Counted from the first letter of the stretch, positions 1 to 12,035 are shown. The stretch is DNA of 64,000 bases from Toxorhynchites rutilus septentrionalis (GCF_029784135.1 NC_073746.1:116062035-116126034), one strand, 5' to 3'. Numbers and translations are program-made. The notes: generated from the letters alone by a model not told the origin.

Positions 1-281
1 TTGCACTGAATATATTCCGAACATGCTAACGCTAAGCGTAACGTTATTAAGTTTCATCGTTAGCCTCATTCGATAACATACGATTATTCAATTGACGAGC
101 AGTCTCTCGATCGTGTCCCTTAAGTTCAAGATCTTGTCGTTATCCTAGACTCAGCATTTACCTTTAGATTGTGCACTACTACGACATGATCTCTAAAGCC
201 ATTGAAAGAACAGTGCTCATGCTGCGTTTATTTCAATAATTTTACACGGAGAAGTTGACACACTTGAAGTATTAGAACAAC

Positions 282-446
282 TCAACATTTACGCTCCTGA
301 ACGATTGCTTCGTCAACGGGTTTTTCTGTTGCTTGAGCCCGGAACACTTCATACGGCCTCCATGAACCAGTGCGATTCATGTAGCACTTGTTCATGTCGA
401 ACTCTTCTGCATTTAAGCACAGATCCCAGGAACCGACTAGGTACCA
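282..446 (-). other. Possible coding exon fragment, unrecognised
   Basis: An open frame that starts after a possible acceptor (GGATGTCAG at 447-455) and runs to a TGA at 282. It contains Cys, Trp and an Asn-Arg-Thr sequon (WYLVGSWDLC, MNKCYMNRTGSW) and its composition is less AT-biased than the flanks. I do not recognise a family. It is not the missing kinase C-lobe of Pvr, since no kinase motif is present. It may be a small exon, a gene fragment carried by a repeat, or chance. Confidence 0.2.
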
Positions 447-718
447 CTGACATCCGGAAAAAAACACCATAACATAACACTCTCAGATTTTTGACGTAGG
501 ACTACGTCTTTCAATAAGGGTATCAAAGCCGCTTCGACTAGCACTACTTCGGCATTCGCCGTCAACACAATTTCCATTGACTAGAAAACGAATAGACTAG
601 TTTTGAGAGTGAGGAAGACTGGATGACTGAACTAGTCCAGTTAGTGGTTGTTCAAAGTGACGGGAATAACGAATACAAATCTGTCTCTACATTCGACTGA
701 CTTCAATCCACATTTCTA

Positions 719-2016
719 AAGGGTGTGTCACATCAAATTGCATCACGGAAAAAACGCTGTAGAAATTTAATTTTTAGGAATTATATCTTCAGCTTTCGCT
801 TATAATCAGATAAGAGTGTATAGATCACGTTGGCCATGCTTCACTGTCAATTTTTCGTAAATTTGGAAAAATGTCGTCGAACGAGAAAGAGCGTCGTGAA
901 TTAATCCTGTACACTCATTTCGAGAATCCGGAGTTGTCACATTGAGACATCGGTAAGATGCTGGGAATCGTCCAATCCACGGTCAGCAGAGTACTAAAAC
1001 GATACTTCGAGAAGCTAACCATCGACCGGAAGGTGAAGAACGGCAAAAATGGATGCTCCGTCAGTGCAAAAGATCACAAGCGCGTAGTTAAGCAGTTTAG
1101 ACGTGATCCGAGAAGTTCGGTTCGGGATGTCGCCAATAAGCTGAATTTGTCAAGTTCATTCGTCCAGCGGACCAAGCAGCGGGAGGGCCTGCGTACATAC
1201 AAGGTTCAGAAGGCTCCTAACCGCGACGAAAGGCAAAACATGGTGGGGAAGACGCGAGCCCGGAAGCTGTACACCGAAATGCTGACGAAGCCGCATTGCC
1301 TGGTAATGGACGACGAAACCTACGTCAAAGCGGACTTTCGTCAGCTGCCGGACCTGTTGTTCTTCTCCGCAGAGGACAAATTCAGCGTTCCGGAGGAGAT
1401 TCGCAAGCAGAAACTATCCAAGTTTGCCAAAAAGTACATGGTGTGGCAAGCGATCTGCTCTTGCGGAAAGCGGAGCGCCCCCTTCGTGATGACCGGCACG
1501 GTAAACGGGCAGGTTTACCTTAAGGAGTGCCTACAGAAGAGCTTACTACCACTATTGAAGCAGCACGAGGGCCCGACCATCTTCTGGCCGGATCTCGCTT
1601 CGTGCAACTATTCAAAGGACGTGTTGGAGTGGTACGAAGCCAACGGGGTCACCTTCGTGCCAAAGGAAATGAACCCGCCCAACGCGCCGGAGCTTCGCCC
1701 AATAGAGAAATATTGGGCGATTATTAAGCAGGCCCTCCGGAAGAACCCAACAGTTGTCAAAGTTGAGGCGGACTTCAAGAGAAAATGGATTTCTGTTCAA
1801 AAAAAACTACAACCTGACGTTGTACAGAACCTTATGGACGGGGTAAAGAGGAAGGTGCGAGCATACGGGCTTGGGCTCGAAGTATGAATAAAATGAAAAT
1901 GCCAAAAGTTGTTTAATAGTTTTTATTTTACTGTCTAAAAATTTCAAAAGGATCGGTCTACTGGGCGAATTTCTACAGCGTTTTTTCCGTGATGCAATTT
2001 GATGTGACACACCCTT
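719..2016 (+). mobile_element. ITmD37E transposon, copy A
   Basis: A 1.3 kb IS630-Tc1-mariner element flanked by TA duplications (717-718 and 2017-2018). Its terminal inverted repeats start AAGGGTGTGTCACATCAAAT and match at both ends. Three further copies lie at 28878-30173, 37301-38580 and 52173-53442. The family is called from the DD37E spacing of the transposase and from knowledge that such elements occur in mosquitoes. Confidence 0.93.
871..1887 (+). pseudogene. DD37E transposase, copy A (one nonsense codon)
   Basis: Cut-and-paste transposase of about 339 codons. ATG at 871; an in-frame TGA at 943-945 replaces the Arg codon seen in the other copies (SHRDIGKM), and otherwise the frame is open to 1887. 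An N-terminal helix-turn-helix region (about residues 20-110) precedes the catalytic part. The triad is visible: the second Asp of VMDDETY, the Asp of FWPDLAS and the Glu of LRPIEKYW, with 37 residues between the last two, which defines DD37E. The His after DLASC is Asn here (DLASCNYS). The copy is inactive as written, but only one codon away from an open frame. Confidence 0.9.
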
Positions 2017-3150
2017 TACCCCCTAGGAACGAAATTGTAACCCGCGTATGCAATGCTATTTTTACGTCCATATAAAGAGTAACTAAAACTAGATTTCTGA
2101 GGCAAAAAAGATTACAAAGAGCCAGAATAGAAACAACGTGGAGGGATAACAAATAAAGGGTATATGCGGTATAAACTCGACCCTTGCACAGTAAGTATGC
2201 TGTCGCTAGCGTATAAATATTGCATGCCCTCTGAGGAAAATTTTCAGTCTTTTCCTTCACCCAAAACAGCGAACATCGCTTATACAGCTAGTTTTGTGTC
2301 ATCTCCATTTCCTCCGGAGCTGATTGTTTCACTCGCTATGCATCTGGCATTACAATCAACACATCGAACCGAGTCATGGCAAAGCAGACGTATTCATGTT
2401 TTTCGTCACATTATGTAGGGAAAGATCAAGCTGGGCCATCATCGCCGGCTCACATGGAAAATGATTCTTCTGCTGGAATGTTATATGTGATTTGATTATG
2501 ATTGTGATTATGCAATACAACTGCAACTGCACCTCATCAATCGTCTCTTTTCGAGGCTAATTATACTAACAAAAGAGTTTATATTGAAAAGAGGGCTATA
2601 TGTGTGTATATTAAGTCACTTCTAGCCACCAGTATTTGGCTAATTTAATTTCATATGGCGGAAGTGTGTGTCAAACTCAAAAAGACCACCGGGAAAACGA
2701 AAAATACTCAGTGCGTTGCGTGCATTGACATAAATAAGCAAATTGTGACATATGGCCAGTTCGTGTATTGTTCTCGCAAAGGCAAGAAAGAATCGCTGCT
2801 TCTACAAAGTCACGCAAGCCATTAACCCTTTTCAGGCTCACAAAAACTTTTTACTAGAAGGTTCTTTATGAAATTTCGTTGCATTTATAAATAATACTTG
2901 AAATGATTGACCAGCAAATTAAATAAAACGAAGGCATGGTTCTACGTCTCAAGCGGTCGTGTCTTGGATGCAATCTTTTATATTTTTTTGATGTATTATG
3001 TAAAATACATGCTTCCAAGAAAAAATAAGAAATATATATATAGCGCCATTGGTCCCGAGACCATGTAAACCATAAAAAACAAATATGATCAATAATTATG
3101 AGAACAAAATCCATTTTTTTTTTGCAAGTGTAAAGTTCCAGTTTTTGAGA

Positions 3151-3346
3151 AGCGGTCAAAGTTTGAGTTTTTTTCAAAATCGAAAAATTACGAAAGGAAA
3201 TCGGGGTTTTCAAAAAAAAAAAAATTTAAATTTGATGCCAAATGTCTTAAAACTGCATGAAACGTCGATATCTACTGTCATTTTCTTTGGTCAAAAATCG
3301 ACACCCTGGGATTGGGATTTTCAAAAAAACTCAAACTTTGACCGCT
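3151..3346. repeat. Hairpin-forming inverted repeat
   Basis: Arms of about 31 bp at 3151-3181 (AGCGGTCAAAGTTTGAGTTT...) and 3316-3346 (...AACTCAAACTTTGACCGCT) are nearly perfect reverse complements, separated by about 134 bp. No coding content is seen. It may be a small foldback element. Confidence 0.7.
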
Positions 3347-3596
3347 TTGCGCCACTCTCCCTTAGGTCCGATTGAGCTTAAATTTTACAAAAGGTGTTTT
3401 TCCAAGGTGGGATACATTTTGTATGGAGTAACTTTTTGAAATTTTAGGTTGGATTTTTTCCCATACATTCATTGGAACATTGGAATTGGAATTGGATTGT
3501 AAATACAGTGCGTGAAATTCCTATATGCGCATCCACATACTCAACTGATTGGGTGCTATAAGTTAGATTTGTAAAATATAAACATAGTCTCTATAA

Positions 3597-6059
3597 GGGG
3601 CTGTCCACATACCACGTGGACAACTTTAGGGGGGGTACGGGGTAATAAAATGTCCACGCTTGTCCACGGAGTGGTGGGAGGGGATGTAGACTGAGTTCAC
3701 GTGGACAGGAAGAATAATTTTTTTCTTAAATACAATCACCTGTACATTCAAAATTAAAAAAAAAATCTGTTACACATTAAGAATTTCAAAACTTTCCGTA
3801 TTTATCAATAAACGGTTTTAGCCGTTTGAGAATGCTGCCCAGTCAAACGTATATATATTTTTTCTCAAATCATTGAACTTTTTCAGTATTTTAAAAATAC
3901 CTCACGTAAACACGTGTAAATGACCAAACTATTTCCTATGATTGAACTTTTCTAGTTACGGGGTATGCATAGATCCCCATAGCCCAAAACTATAAAAATT
4001 AAACAATACCATAATGGTGGAGGTTTCATGATATGAGTAAATGGTTTTTCATCAAATATAATTTTCTATACATATTGTTTTATCTCGAGAACAGTTAGTC
4101 TTAGGATAATAATGTCTGTATAGTTTTCCCTACAGAATTGCGTGTAAAATCAATTTTTCAAAGTATTTTTATTCGTCAATTACTACGAATCAATATTTAC
4201 ATTTGTATGAGATTGTTCACTCACCTTTAGTAGTCAAATTTAAAACAAATGAGCCAGTATTCCAGTAAAAATATATATGGAATAAGGAAGCTGATTCGGA
4301 TTGTTTCAGGAAATGATAGAGGTTGGCATTTGACGAAAAAAAACCTTCTCCACATATGGTCAATTTTCTACTAGGACAGAGTTGTTGAAATTTTCTTGAG
4401 CCCAATTTTATGCATTGAACAGACTCTAATTTAAAAAGTACGCTACTTAGAATGATTATGCTGTTCATTTGCAATTTTGCATATGTAGAATGTAGTTGCA
4501 AAACATTTAAATTAATGGAACCAAGTGCTTTTCAGAAGTAAAGAAAAAACATTAAATGTTGTGTTTTTATGGATTTTTATTAATTTTACAAAAATGCAAA
4601 ATAAACTGGATTGTTTCTATCAATCAAATTGAAGTTCTCCAATTCCTTCCTTGGAACCACAAGAATTTTCTTCCACTATTCCATTCCATTCGCCACTAAT
4701 CTTCCACTAATTTAAATGTTTCATAACAGATTTTTATGCAAAATTTTCTCATCTTTCAAATTAAAGCAATTGAAACGTTCTGAGCAGTTGAATTTGAGTC
4801 AAATTAAGGTAAAAAAAAACGATCTCAAGGAAACTTCAATAATTGTTTCTTAGTTGAGATGTGACCACAAGCGAGGAAGGTTTTTTTCGTCAAATATGAT
4901 CCTCTATCACCTCCTGAAATATTGTGGATCAGCTACTTAACAATCTGCATATAAATAACAATATTTAATTTATGAGAATGTTTTCTCAACTGTTTAAACA
5001 TTACTTTAAATTTCCATAGAAAGTTGATTGATTTCTCAAAAACTTATTACAATCGTGCAGCAGGTTTCAGAGCTATGATTTTTTGGAAAATGGATTTTTT
5101 TTTAAATGGAGAGTATCGGGTAATTAGTTAATTTGGCGTTGAATTGTTCTCTTGTAAACTACTCTAATTTCATAAGAATGTTGCGAAATGCGAAATGAAA
5201 TTATTATTGGGAATATATTTTTAAAATCTATACAAACTTTGAAAATAATCCATGAACGTTTTATTTTTTTCTTGTAATGTCTTTTGTCTACAACCCATGC
5301 ACATATTAAACTTAAAATATGTATGTACGATAACCCTAAACTAGAAATTTGTAGCTTAAAAATGTTGTATTTTGTATCTTCATGTCATCATTGATATCGA
5401 AACTACAGCGTTCCGAAATCGTTTAAAAATTTCGACCCTCTACTTCTCAATCCTTTGTTAAGTGCAGATCTATAGATATTAGTGCATGTTTCCCACTTTA
5501 TCTTTTCTTTCCTTGAAATTCTTTTTTATGGATAAAAAATAATCTATGCATATGGAATTGTTCTGTTTGTTTGTGTGCGCTTCAAACACTCGGAAAGTTC
5601 GGCACTGATGGAGCTCATGTTATGACACAATATACAATTCACTTCAAGGATTGTTGCTGCTACTGCCAACGCCTCAGGAAGTTTTAAGTTGTGAACGTAA
5701 ATTAACTTTCTAGTATTGAATATGTTGCCCTAGATCAATTTTTGGAATTCTGTGCTTTATATTCGGATTCGTATTGTTCAACTGTATATTGCGCGTTTCT
5801 GTGTTGGCAAACCAGATAGCCTTTATATAAGAGTGACAGGGTGCAACTAGTAAAATTTGTAACAAAATAAACTTGAAGATAATTTAAATTCGATTTGCGC
5901 GCAATTCACTTAACTTCTCAATTATTCCAATAAAATAAGAAAAAATGTCCACGTGGACAACAGGGGGAGGGGTATAAAAATATCCACGTTTGTCCACGGA
6001 GGGGGAGGGGGGAGTCTAAAGTGGTGCTTTTTCTGTCCACGTGGTATGTGGACAGCCCC
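3597..6059. mobile_element. GGGGCTGTCC-ended DNA element, TAA duplication
   Basis: Terminal inverted repeats of about 26 bp (GGGGCTGTCCACATACCACG...) are essentially perfect, and TAA flanks both ends (3594-3596, 6060-6062). A 3 bp TAA duplication suggests a PIF/Harbinger-like origin (inference). Subterminal blocks with TGTCCACG and TTGTCCACGGAG are repeated inside both ends. No transposase frame is present, so it is non-autonomous. The interior is AT-rich and includes inverted arms near 4300-4365 and 4868-4925. Confidence 0.8.
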
Positions 6060-6219
6060 TAAGAGCTTAGAATATCGAGTAAATTTCACTATTGAAAGTC
6101 CCAGTCCAATCGTCAACAGTTATTTTAACTTATGAAAACACATTTTCGGAGCAGAAATTTTTATAGGCGCATCTCATATTTTATTCTCAAAAATAGATTA
6201 AAACAAGGAACTGATAAAT

Positions 6220-6474
6220 TCAGTATTTGGTTGGTTTTCCATTTTTCAGAATCGTTTCATAAATTGGGTTTGGCATTGAATCAATCAGATTATCCAGCAT
6301 TCTTCGTGGGATTTTATTCCATTCTTCTCTAACACATGTTGATAGCTCACGAGCTGTTCCAAACTGTGGTCCACCATTGTAAACATGCCTTGCCAGAATC
6401 TCCCAAAGGTTCTCAATAGAGTTCAAGTTCGGCCATTCCAAAACCTGAATGTTTCTCTTGGAAAACCATGACAA
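6220..6474 (-). pseudogene. Tc1 transposase C-terminal relic
   Basis: An 84-codon remnant with the hallmark SIENLWEILARHVY, equivalent to the PIENLWG region that carries the third catalytic Glu of Tc1 transposases, and an end NGKPTKY close to the usual Tc1 terminus. It belongs to the split Tc1 element; the N-terminal part is at 10106-10366, separated by the inserted element 6771-9987. Confidence 0.88.
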
Positions 6475-7416
6475 AGAATTCTTGGTGACGTGAATGGCCG
6501 CATTCTCTTGCTGAAAGAGAGAAGCTGTTGTCCATTATGTCTTCGGTAAACGAAATTACTACACTGTTCAACAGCTCCAAACAGCTTTTCGAATTTATTC
6601 TTGTTGAAATTATTGCTATAGGCGTTTTTCCTCTTCTTGAAAAAGCGGCCTATACCATGAGACTTTCTGAAATGAAGATGTTTTTTCGAAGATCATGCCA
6701 AGCATGCCAATAAGATTGAACTTCTTTCATTGGAAAAAATCACCTCTTCCCACTTCACTTTCCAGTTAATGGGGCTGATTCCCCTGCGCGAATGAAATGT
6801 GAGAGCAATGAACTCCTCGAAGTCTCATGACTTAGGTCACCGTATCGCCGAAGGCGATTGCCCTGACGTGAGAGGTTCATTTTGGAGTAAAATACTCAAT
6901 GAATTACAAATGGTGCAGTGTCCATTGAAATATATGTCAAAGCTTGTGTTTTTTGTAAAGGCTCTATGTATTCAATGTGTTTCATGAATATATATTTCTT
7001 TTATTTTGAAAATTTTCATTCCTTGTTACAAATATGTACAGGAAATAATTTCGTTCATCTTTATAAATGTTTTCCTCTTATTATAATTGATGAAAAATAA
7101 TATCACTGGGATAAGAAAACAAATAAAAATATATTTTCAAATCTGTTTTTGCATAGTTCCTTTGCATTAATATGAGTGTATGTTATTTCAATTGTTTTGA
7201 TTTCGTATCCGTGTTTTGATTCCGCATTCGTTTTTTGACTTAGTGTCCCATGCTGATTTTAGCGTAATTATTGCTAAAAGTTTATCGGAATGTTGACTAT
7301 TCTTTATAACATTACAGTGAGCATTACTTTTATTGTCGCCTCACATAAAAGTCATCAAGGTAAGATATATTTATTATCGCATTCAAATAAATTTAAAAGC
7401 TAAATTTTGTTCACAG

Positions 7417-7653
7417 ACAATGAGCCGATAAAAAATGATAGAGCTGTCAAGGATCTTGTAATTCCACTGTCCGAAACTGCGCTGTTATCGTTTCGATTCT
7501 CACTGGAGCACGCATCTCGCATCTACCTTATGGTCAAGCTGGGTCTTGAAATGGATAAGCACAGATGATACTCCATCCGCAACTACTGATGAAGATGCTC
7601 CTCCACTAGTGGATGACACCGAGGATGCCTCACACATGGAAGAAGTTGATTAA
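7417..7653 (+). pseudogene. Hsp90/Hsp83 C-terminal fragment
   Basis: Plus-strand translation gives [20 protein letters not shown], then [16 protein letters not shown], clearly the C-terminal dimerisation region of cytosolic Hsp90. After a frameshift near 7564 it continues DDTEDASHMEEVD and a stop at 7651-7653; MEEVD is the TPR-cochaperone-binding tail of Hsp90. A few residues are missing between SLE and HASRIY. A pyrimidine/TTCACAG sequence directly precedes the fragment and looks like a splice acceptor. The rest of Hsp90 is absent, so this is a broken fragment carried inside a DNA element. Confidence 0.88.
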
Positions 7654-7716
7654 ACATATACGGTTTTTAACTACTTAAGTAGCTTTTCGTAATTTTTGAA
7701 AGTCTGATTTGTGTTT

Positions 7717-9400
7717 TGACGTAGGACTACGTCTTTCATTTCTATACCGGGGTGTAAAATCAAAGTTTCGAAAACGAAAGCGTTACGCCGGAGACCGAGA
7801 TTTTGAGCGTTAATAGCTCCTAAACAACTGAACGAAATGGTATGATAAACACTTCATTCGAAAGATAAAATGTCTACGCGTTCTATACTTGTTACTTTCT
7901 GATCCAAAAACTTGTTTCAATAGTTTTAAAATTGCTTTCAAAACAGGCTATTGAAATCACCAATCGGTATATAAGCGAGCGCCGCTCGGAAATCCACTTA
8001 GTTCTAATTGAACAGCGATTGGAGCATGTTGTCGCTGTTGTGGTGAAGCTCTTCGTTTATCATGAAAGCGCGGATGAACAGTGTCACCAAGAGCCTGTTT
8101 GTGCACCCTAGGCCAGAAGGGAATCCATCAGGAGGAGAGTGATGCCACAAACGATTCCCCGGGAAGATCTCGATGCAGCCGCTACACACACACACACACA
8201 CACATACACGCGCGGAATTCTTTCCGTTTGGATGCCATTCAGCATCGAGGAAAATGTGGAAATATCTAATCATTACTGAAAATAATCTGCCAGTTCCTCT
8301 GGGAACTTAAAATTACATGTGAAAGAGTTTATTTGAATGTTTTCTATCCATGCAACACTGTGACCAAATACATTTGGTTTTGTGATTTTTCAATCAATCG
8401 CAATTAACAGGATAGTTTCTGAAGATTATTCTTCCCCATCAGTAGTATATTTCCGTATCCAATATTGTATGCGCCCGCAATCGATTATTGCTCAGTCGCC
8501 GAAAGTTCCGAGCTCAGAGAGTTCATTCCCCTCTAGTTTGCCTTCCAAATAGCCATCGTAAACCACGCCTTTTCTCGATTCAATCACGCACAAAAAGCAT
8601 ACTTAAGCGATATTCTGGTGGTGAGATGCATTCATTTTTCGTGAGGACATCGACAAAACAACATCGTTGCTGAGGGTGCTGAACGGCGAAGGATCGAGAT
8701 CTGCCATGAAACGTAAGCAGTTTGTTTGAAACTGTGAGGGAGCACAGAGAAGCCGATCCTTCAGGAGAAGAGAAGGTGACCATCGAAGTAGCCGCTACAC
8801 ACACACATACACGCACGGAATTCTTTCCGTTTGGATGCCATTCAGCATCGAGAAAGATCCGGAAAATAATCTGCCAGTTCCTCTGGGAATTTAAAAATAC
8901 ATTCATGTGAAAGAGTTTATTTGAATGTTTTCTATCCATGTAACACTGTGACCAAATATGTTTCAATCAAGTGCTATTAACAGATGGTTATCGAGTTAGC
9001 ATAAACCACTGGTGGGCTTCCAGTATCGAGGAAAATGTGGAAATATCTAATCGTTACTGAAAATAATCTGCCAGTTCCTCTGGGAATTTAAAATTACATT
9101 CATGTGAAAAAGTTTATTTTAATGTTTTCTATCCATGTAACACTGACCAAATATATTTGGTTTTGTGATTTTTCAATCAATCGCAATTAACAGGATAGCT
9201 TCTAAAGATTATTCTTCCCCATCAGTAGGATATTTCCGTATCCAATATTGGATGCATAAAACCTTGTGCCTCCAACGTAACGCTCTCGTTTTCGAAGTTC
9301 CCCAAATATTCATTCATTCAGAATGAATTCAGATTCAACTTCAAACAAATGATCTCTAAATCAACGATAGTCCTACGTCACCCTTGCGGTTATACCATAG
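7717..9400 (+). repeat. GACGTAG family repeat, copy 2, with internal duplications
   Basis: The left end is GACGTAGGACTACGTC (7719-7734), and CCTACGTCACCCTTGCGGTT closes it near 9378-9397. Inside, a block beginning AAAATAATCTGCCAGTTCCT recurs at about 8278, 8862 and 9058, with TTTTCTATCCATG and TTCCCCATCAGTAG nearby. A TATATAAGCGAGCGCCGC segment near 7970 looks like a core promoter, but no coding frame follows that I recognise. AACGCTCTCGTTTTCGAAG near 9280 is the inverted counterpart of TTTCGAAAACGAAAGCGTTA near 7766. Confidence 0.55.
8184..8206. repeat. (CA)n microsatellite
   Basis: A run of about eleven CA units. A shorter CA run occurs at about 8797-8811 in the duplicated block of the same repeat. 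Confidence 0.9.
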
Positions 9401-10105
9401 ATATAACCCACTTTCTGTTTTTGGAGAAAGGAAACGGTATGCTGAATTGAGTTTCTCGTATCAGTTAGGGTCAACAATTGTAAACCTTCAATTTAATGTT
9501 GTACCGCGTTATAACGGCTGCAGAAGATGTATATTCTTGTTATTAGTAATAGCATACCAAATACTTAAACTGACTACATGTTAATAATAAATATAAATTA
9601 TTTCAAAATGCACAGTTTAAATGGATTGCATTCGAAATTGCCTATTTTTGTCCGAAAATTCTCACAATGTAGATGATGACTACATCTTTGAATCTGGAGT
9701 AGTGATTGCCCGTTTGGAACGGCGAATGATTAGAGATCGTTCAAGTCCATTGGAAACGCTTAGTCCTATTTTTGGCTACCATTACTGGTACTAGTCGATA
9801 ACAAATGAGGATACGACTTCAAAAGTCACAAAATGGCATGTTTTTCCATTGCAATAGCCCACGAGAATTGAGTGAGTGTTCATGAGAGTTCATTCAAGCT
9901 AAAAATCTCACCACAGTCGCCTTCGGAAATTGAGTGAGACAGTTTTTGTGAGCTGTCACTTCTCATTCGCGCATCAGAATCAGCCCCAATGGGTTATTTC
10001 GCTAATTCCAATCTCGTTTGTATGTGCCTTGGGGTAAGATTAGGTTTCTTCGCAGATCCTCGTAAAATTTGAGATACACGTCTTTTCGATGTGGGGACAT
10101 CCAGT

Positions 10106-10366
10106 TCATGCTTTATTCCCGAGGATTGAGCTTTCCAGTTTTTTTACTAAAGCTGTATAATGCGACTCCGGTCCCGGTTTTGTAATCTTGGAGTTGCCTT
10201 TGTTTTTCTTCCGTATGCCATATTTGGGACCTTTCTTGAGAACTTTTCTCCCCACTGTTTCTCTTATGTTGATGCTCTTCGCTATCGCTCGGTTGCTTGA
10301 GCCGGTATCCTTAAATTCGCGGATTAATCTTCGCCCAGTTTCGTCTAAGAATTTTTCTTTCGTCAT
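10106..10366 (-). pseudogene. Tc1 transposase N-terminal relic
   Basis: An 86-codon remnant from MTKEKFLDETGRRLIREFKD, a helix-turn-helix DNA-binding region with GSSNRAIAKSINI and the basic GPKYGIRKKNKGN linker typical of Tc1 N-termini. It is the 5-prime half of the transposase whose C-terminus is at 6220-6474. The frame is lost after the DNA-binding part. Confidence 0.85.
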
Positions 10367-10839
10367 TGCGTTTAAAAATAGTCCGAAACACTATACCACC
10401 AAAATGATTATGGCATCAGTGTACACACATAAAACCTCGTGTTGATGATTTGACAGGTGGTCAAGATATTGTCAAGAAGGTTGGGTAAATACTAAGATGT
10501 CAACTGCGCGTATAGGAATTTCGCTTCAAAATATTAAAAATATCATTCCAAAAAAAATTGAAGCACTAATGGTAGCGGAAACAATATATTTACTATACGC
10601 TTACAAAAACTGCATAATTGAAATGATTTGGCTGAGTACTATTCAAAAATGATGCTGTTAAAACCTTGGTGCGTTTATAGGAATTTCTCTCACTGTATAT
10701 ATAATTTGTAAATTCTGTTAAAAGATGTGGGATTTTTACGCTCTTCTTGCTTTTCCCCATCGTATCTTCATTAAGACAGCTGAAGTCGAATGAATAAATA
10801 AATAAAACAAAATAAGATAAAATGATTTAGTTGTAATGT

Positions 10840-11140
10840 TTTCAAAGAAAACATGACAAAGTCGTTGTTAGAGAAACTTACTAGAAACTTCAATTACGAT
10901 GTATGGATGACTCGCTAGAAATTGTAAGGGCTATTCATATTTTTTTTTGAGAATTTGTAGAAAATACGTTTTTGAGAGAAATGAATTCAACTTTTTAAAA
11001 TATTTTTTTTTCAGTGTAATTTCTTTTAAAAATATTTTGTTATTTTTTTAATGAAAATTTAATCCATTTCCTACATTTCATCCTTTGATGAAAACTTACC
11101 TATAATAGTTTTTGAGTTATAAAGTTTTCTAAAAAATTAA
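10840..11140 (+). repeat. AT-rich foldback-family arm
   Basis: The stretch with AAAGAAAACATGACAAAGTC, GATGTATGGATGACTCGC, AATTGTAAGGGCTATTCATA and TTTCCTACATTTCATC is clearly related to 50340-50645 and to both arms of the inverted repeat at 49565-50150. It is a single arm here. Confidence 0.7.
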
Positions 11141-11201
11141 GAGAAAATCTATGACCGCTTTCAAAAAAGTAGTCTAATTTATTTGAAGAGTGTTGCTTAT
11201 A

Positions 11202-12035
11202 GCGAATTCGTTTTTGTTCAGTTTCAACCCCAGTGCCGCACTAACTGCTGTCAAAACGTTTTTTTATTCACTCAGTTTCGCACTCAGTGTCGCACTAGAT
11301 CGCCCCGAAAGCTGTTAGTTTCGCACTGAGATGTTTCACGGGTTGGCACTCGGGTTCACCAATACTACTATACTGAACTGTCAAGTTCCGAATATTGTTT
11401 TGGAAAATCTAAAAATAAAGACTATGAAAATGGAAAACCTGCTGCTTTTGCTTTTGTATTATTGGAATCGTAATCCAATTCGGATTCTGATTTTGAAGAG
11501 TAGAGTAGACGGCATTAAGCTACGTGTGCTTTCATTGGGAGGTGAAAATAATGATGGATATTCAGGTGGAATAAATTTCAAAATCAAAATTATGAATGAA
11601 AATTTACTTTAACGTATCGAATATTTATTTTATGTGATTAAATAAAAGTTTTTTTTCCGATATCGCAGAATATTGAACGAAAACTGTGTCTAATGATGGT
11701 TTTATATTATAATAGTAATTATTTGTGGAACAAACAGGAAATGCATCGACAAATGGTTAAGTGAGTGTCAGAACTACATGTGTTAGGTAATCAAACAATA
11801 TTAAGTAAAAATTTTCATTCAAACTTTTATATGTTTACACTGCACTTGGCCCTTCTGATCTGATGGAGAACAATTTACCTCCCAAGCACTAATATCACCA
11901 CCAGACGTCGACACTGTACATTTGCCGTCGTAAATATAAACAAATCAGACTATATAACGCACACCAACAAACCACCGCATTCGTGAAACTGAAAACGTTT
12001 TTTTATTACAGAGTCAGTTTTAAAAACGAATTCGC
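11202..12035. mobile_element. MITE with GCGAATTCG ends
   Basis: An 834 bp segment with inverted ends GCGAATTCGTTTTT and AAAAACGAATTCGC flanked by TA on both sides (11200-11201, 12036-12037). No transposase frame. It lies in the Pvr intron 92 bp beyond the exon 10 donor. Confidence 0.75.

Larger units (their letters stand above)
492..2965 (+). repeat. Unclassified repeat, GACGTAG family, copy 1
   Basis: The left end carries a near-palindrome GACGTAGGACTACGTC (497-512) followed by TTTCAATAAGGGT. The right end has TTCTACGTC then GCGGTCGTGTCTTG (about 2941-2967). The same pair of ends occurs at 19335/21341, and related ends at 7719/9370. The interior around 2240-2400 resembles 20160-20300 in the third copy. 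An ITmD37E transposon (719-2016) is inserted inside. No protein of this element is recognised, and its class and exact ends are unknown. Confidence 0.5.
6771..9987. mobile_element. GGGGCTGATT-ended DNA element carrying an Hsp90 fragment
   Basis: Ends GGGGCTGATTCCCCTGCGCG at 6771 and the inverted GCGCATCAGAATCAGCCCC at 9987 share GGGGCTGATTC and TGCGCGAATGA, with AAT on both sides (6768-6770, 9988-9990). It is inserted in the Tc1 transposase region. No transposase was recognised. It contains an Hsp90 C-terminal fragment (7417-7653) and a copy of the GACGTAG repeat (about 7717-9400). The superfamily is uncertain; the 3 bp duplication and GGGG ends resemble the element at 3597-6059. Confidence 0.7.
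3506..10695 (-). mobile_element. Tc1-like transposon, split by two nested insertions
   Basis: The outer ends are CAGTGCGTGAAATTCCTATA at 3506 and its inverted partner ending in CACTG at 10695, each next to TA. Internal extra copies of the terminal motif near 6146 and 10507 give the IR/DR arrangement known for some Tc1 elements. The element's own sequence is 3506-3596, 6060-6770 and 9988-10695; the rest is two inserted elements. Transposase pieces on the minus strand lie at both sides of the second insertion. The element sits at the 3-prime side of Pvr exon 10. Confidence 0.8.

Noticed and set aside
2164..2418. 84-codon plus-strand frame as a gene
   Set aside because: It lies inside the GACGTAG repeat, and the related segment of the third copy does not keep the frame.
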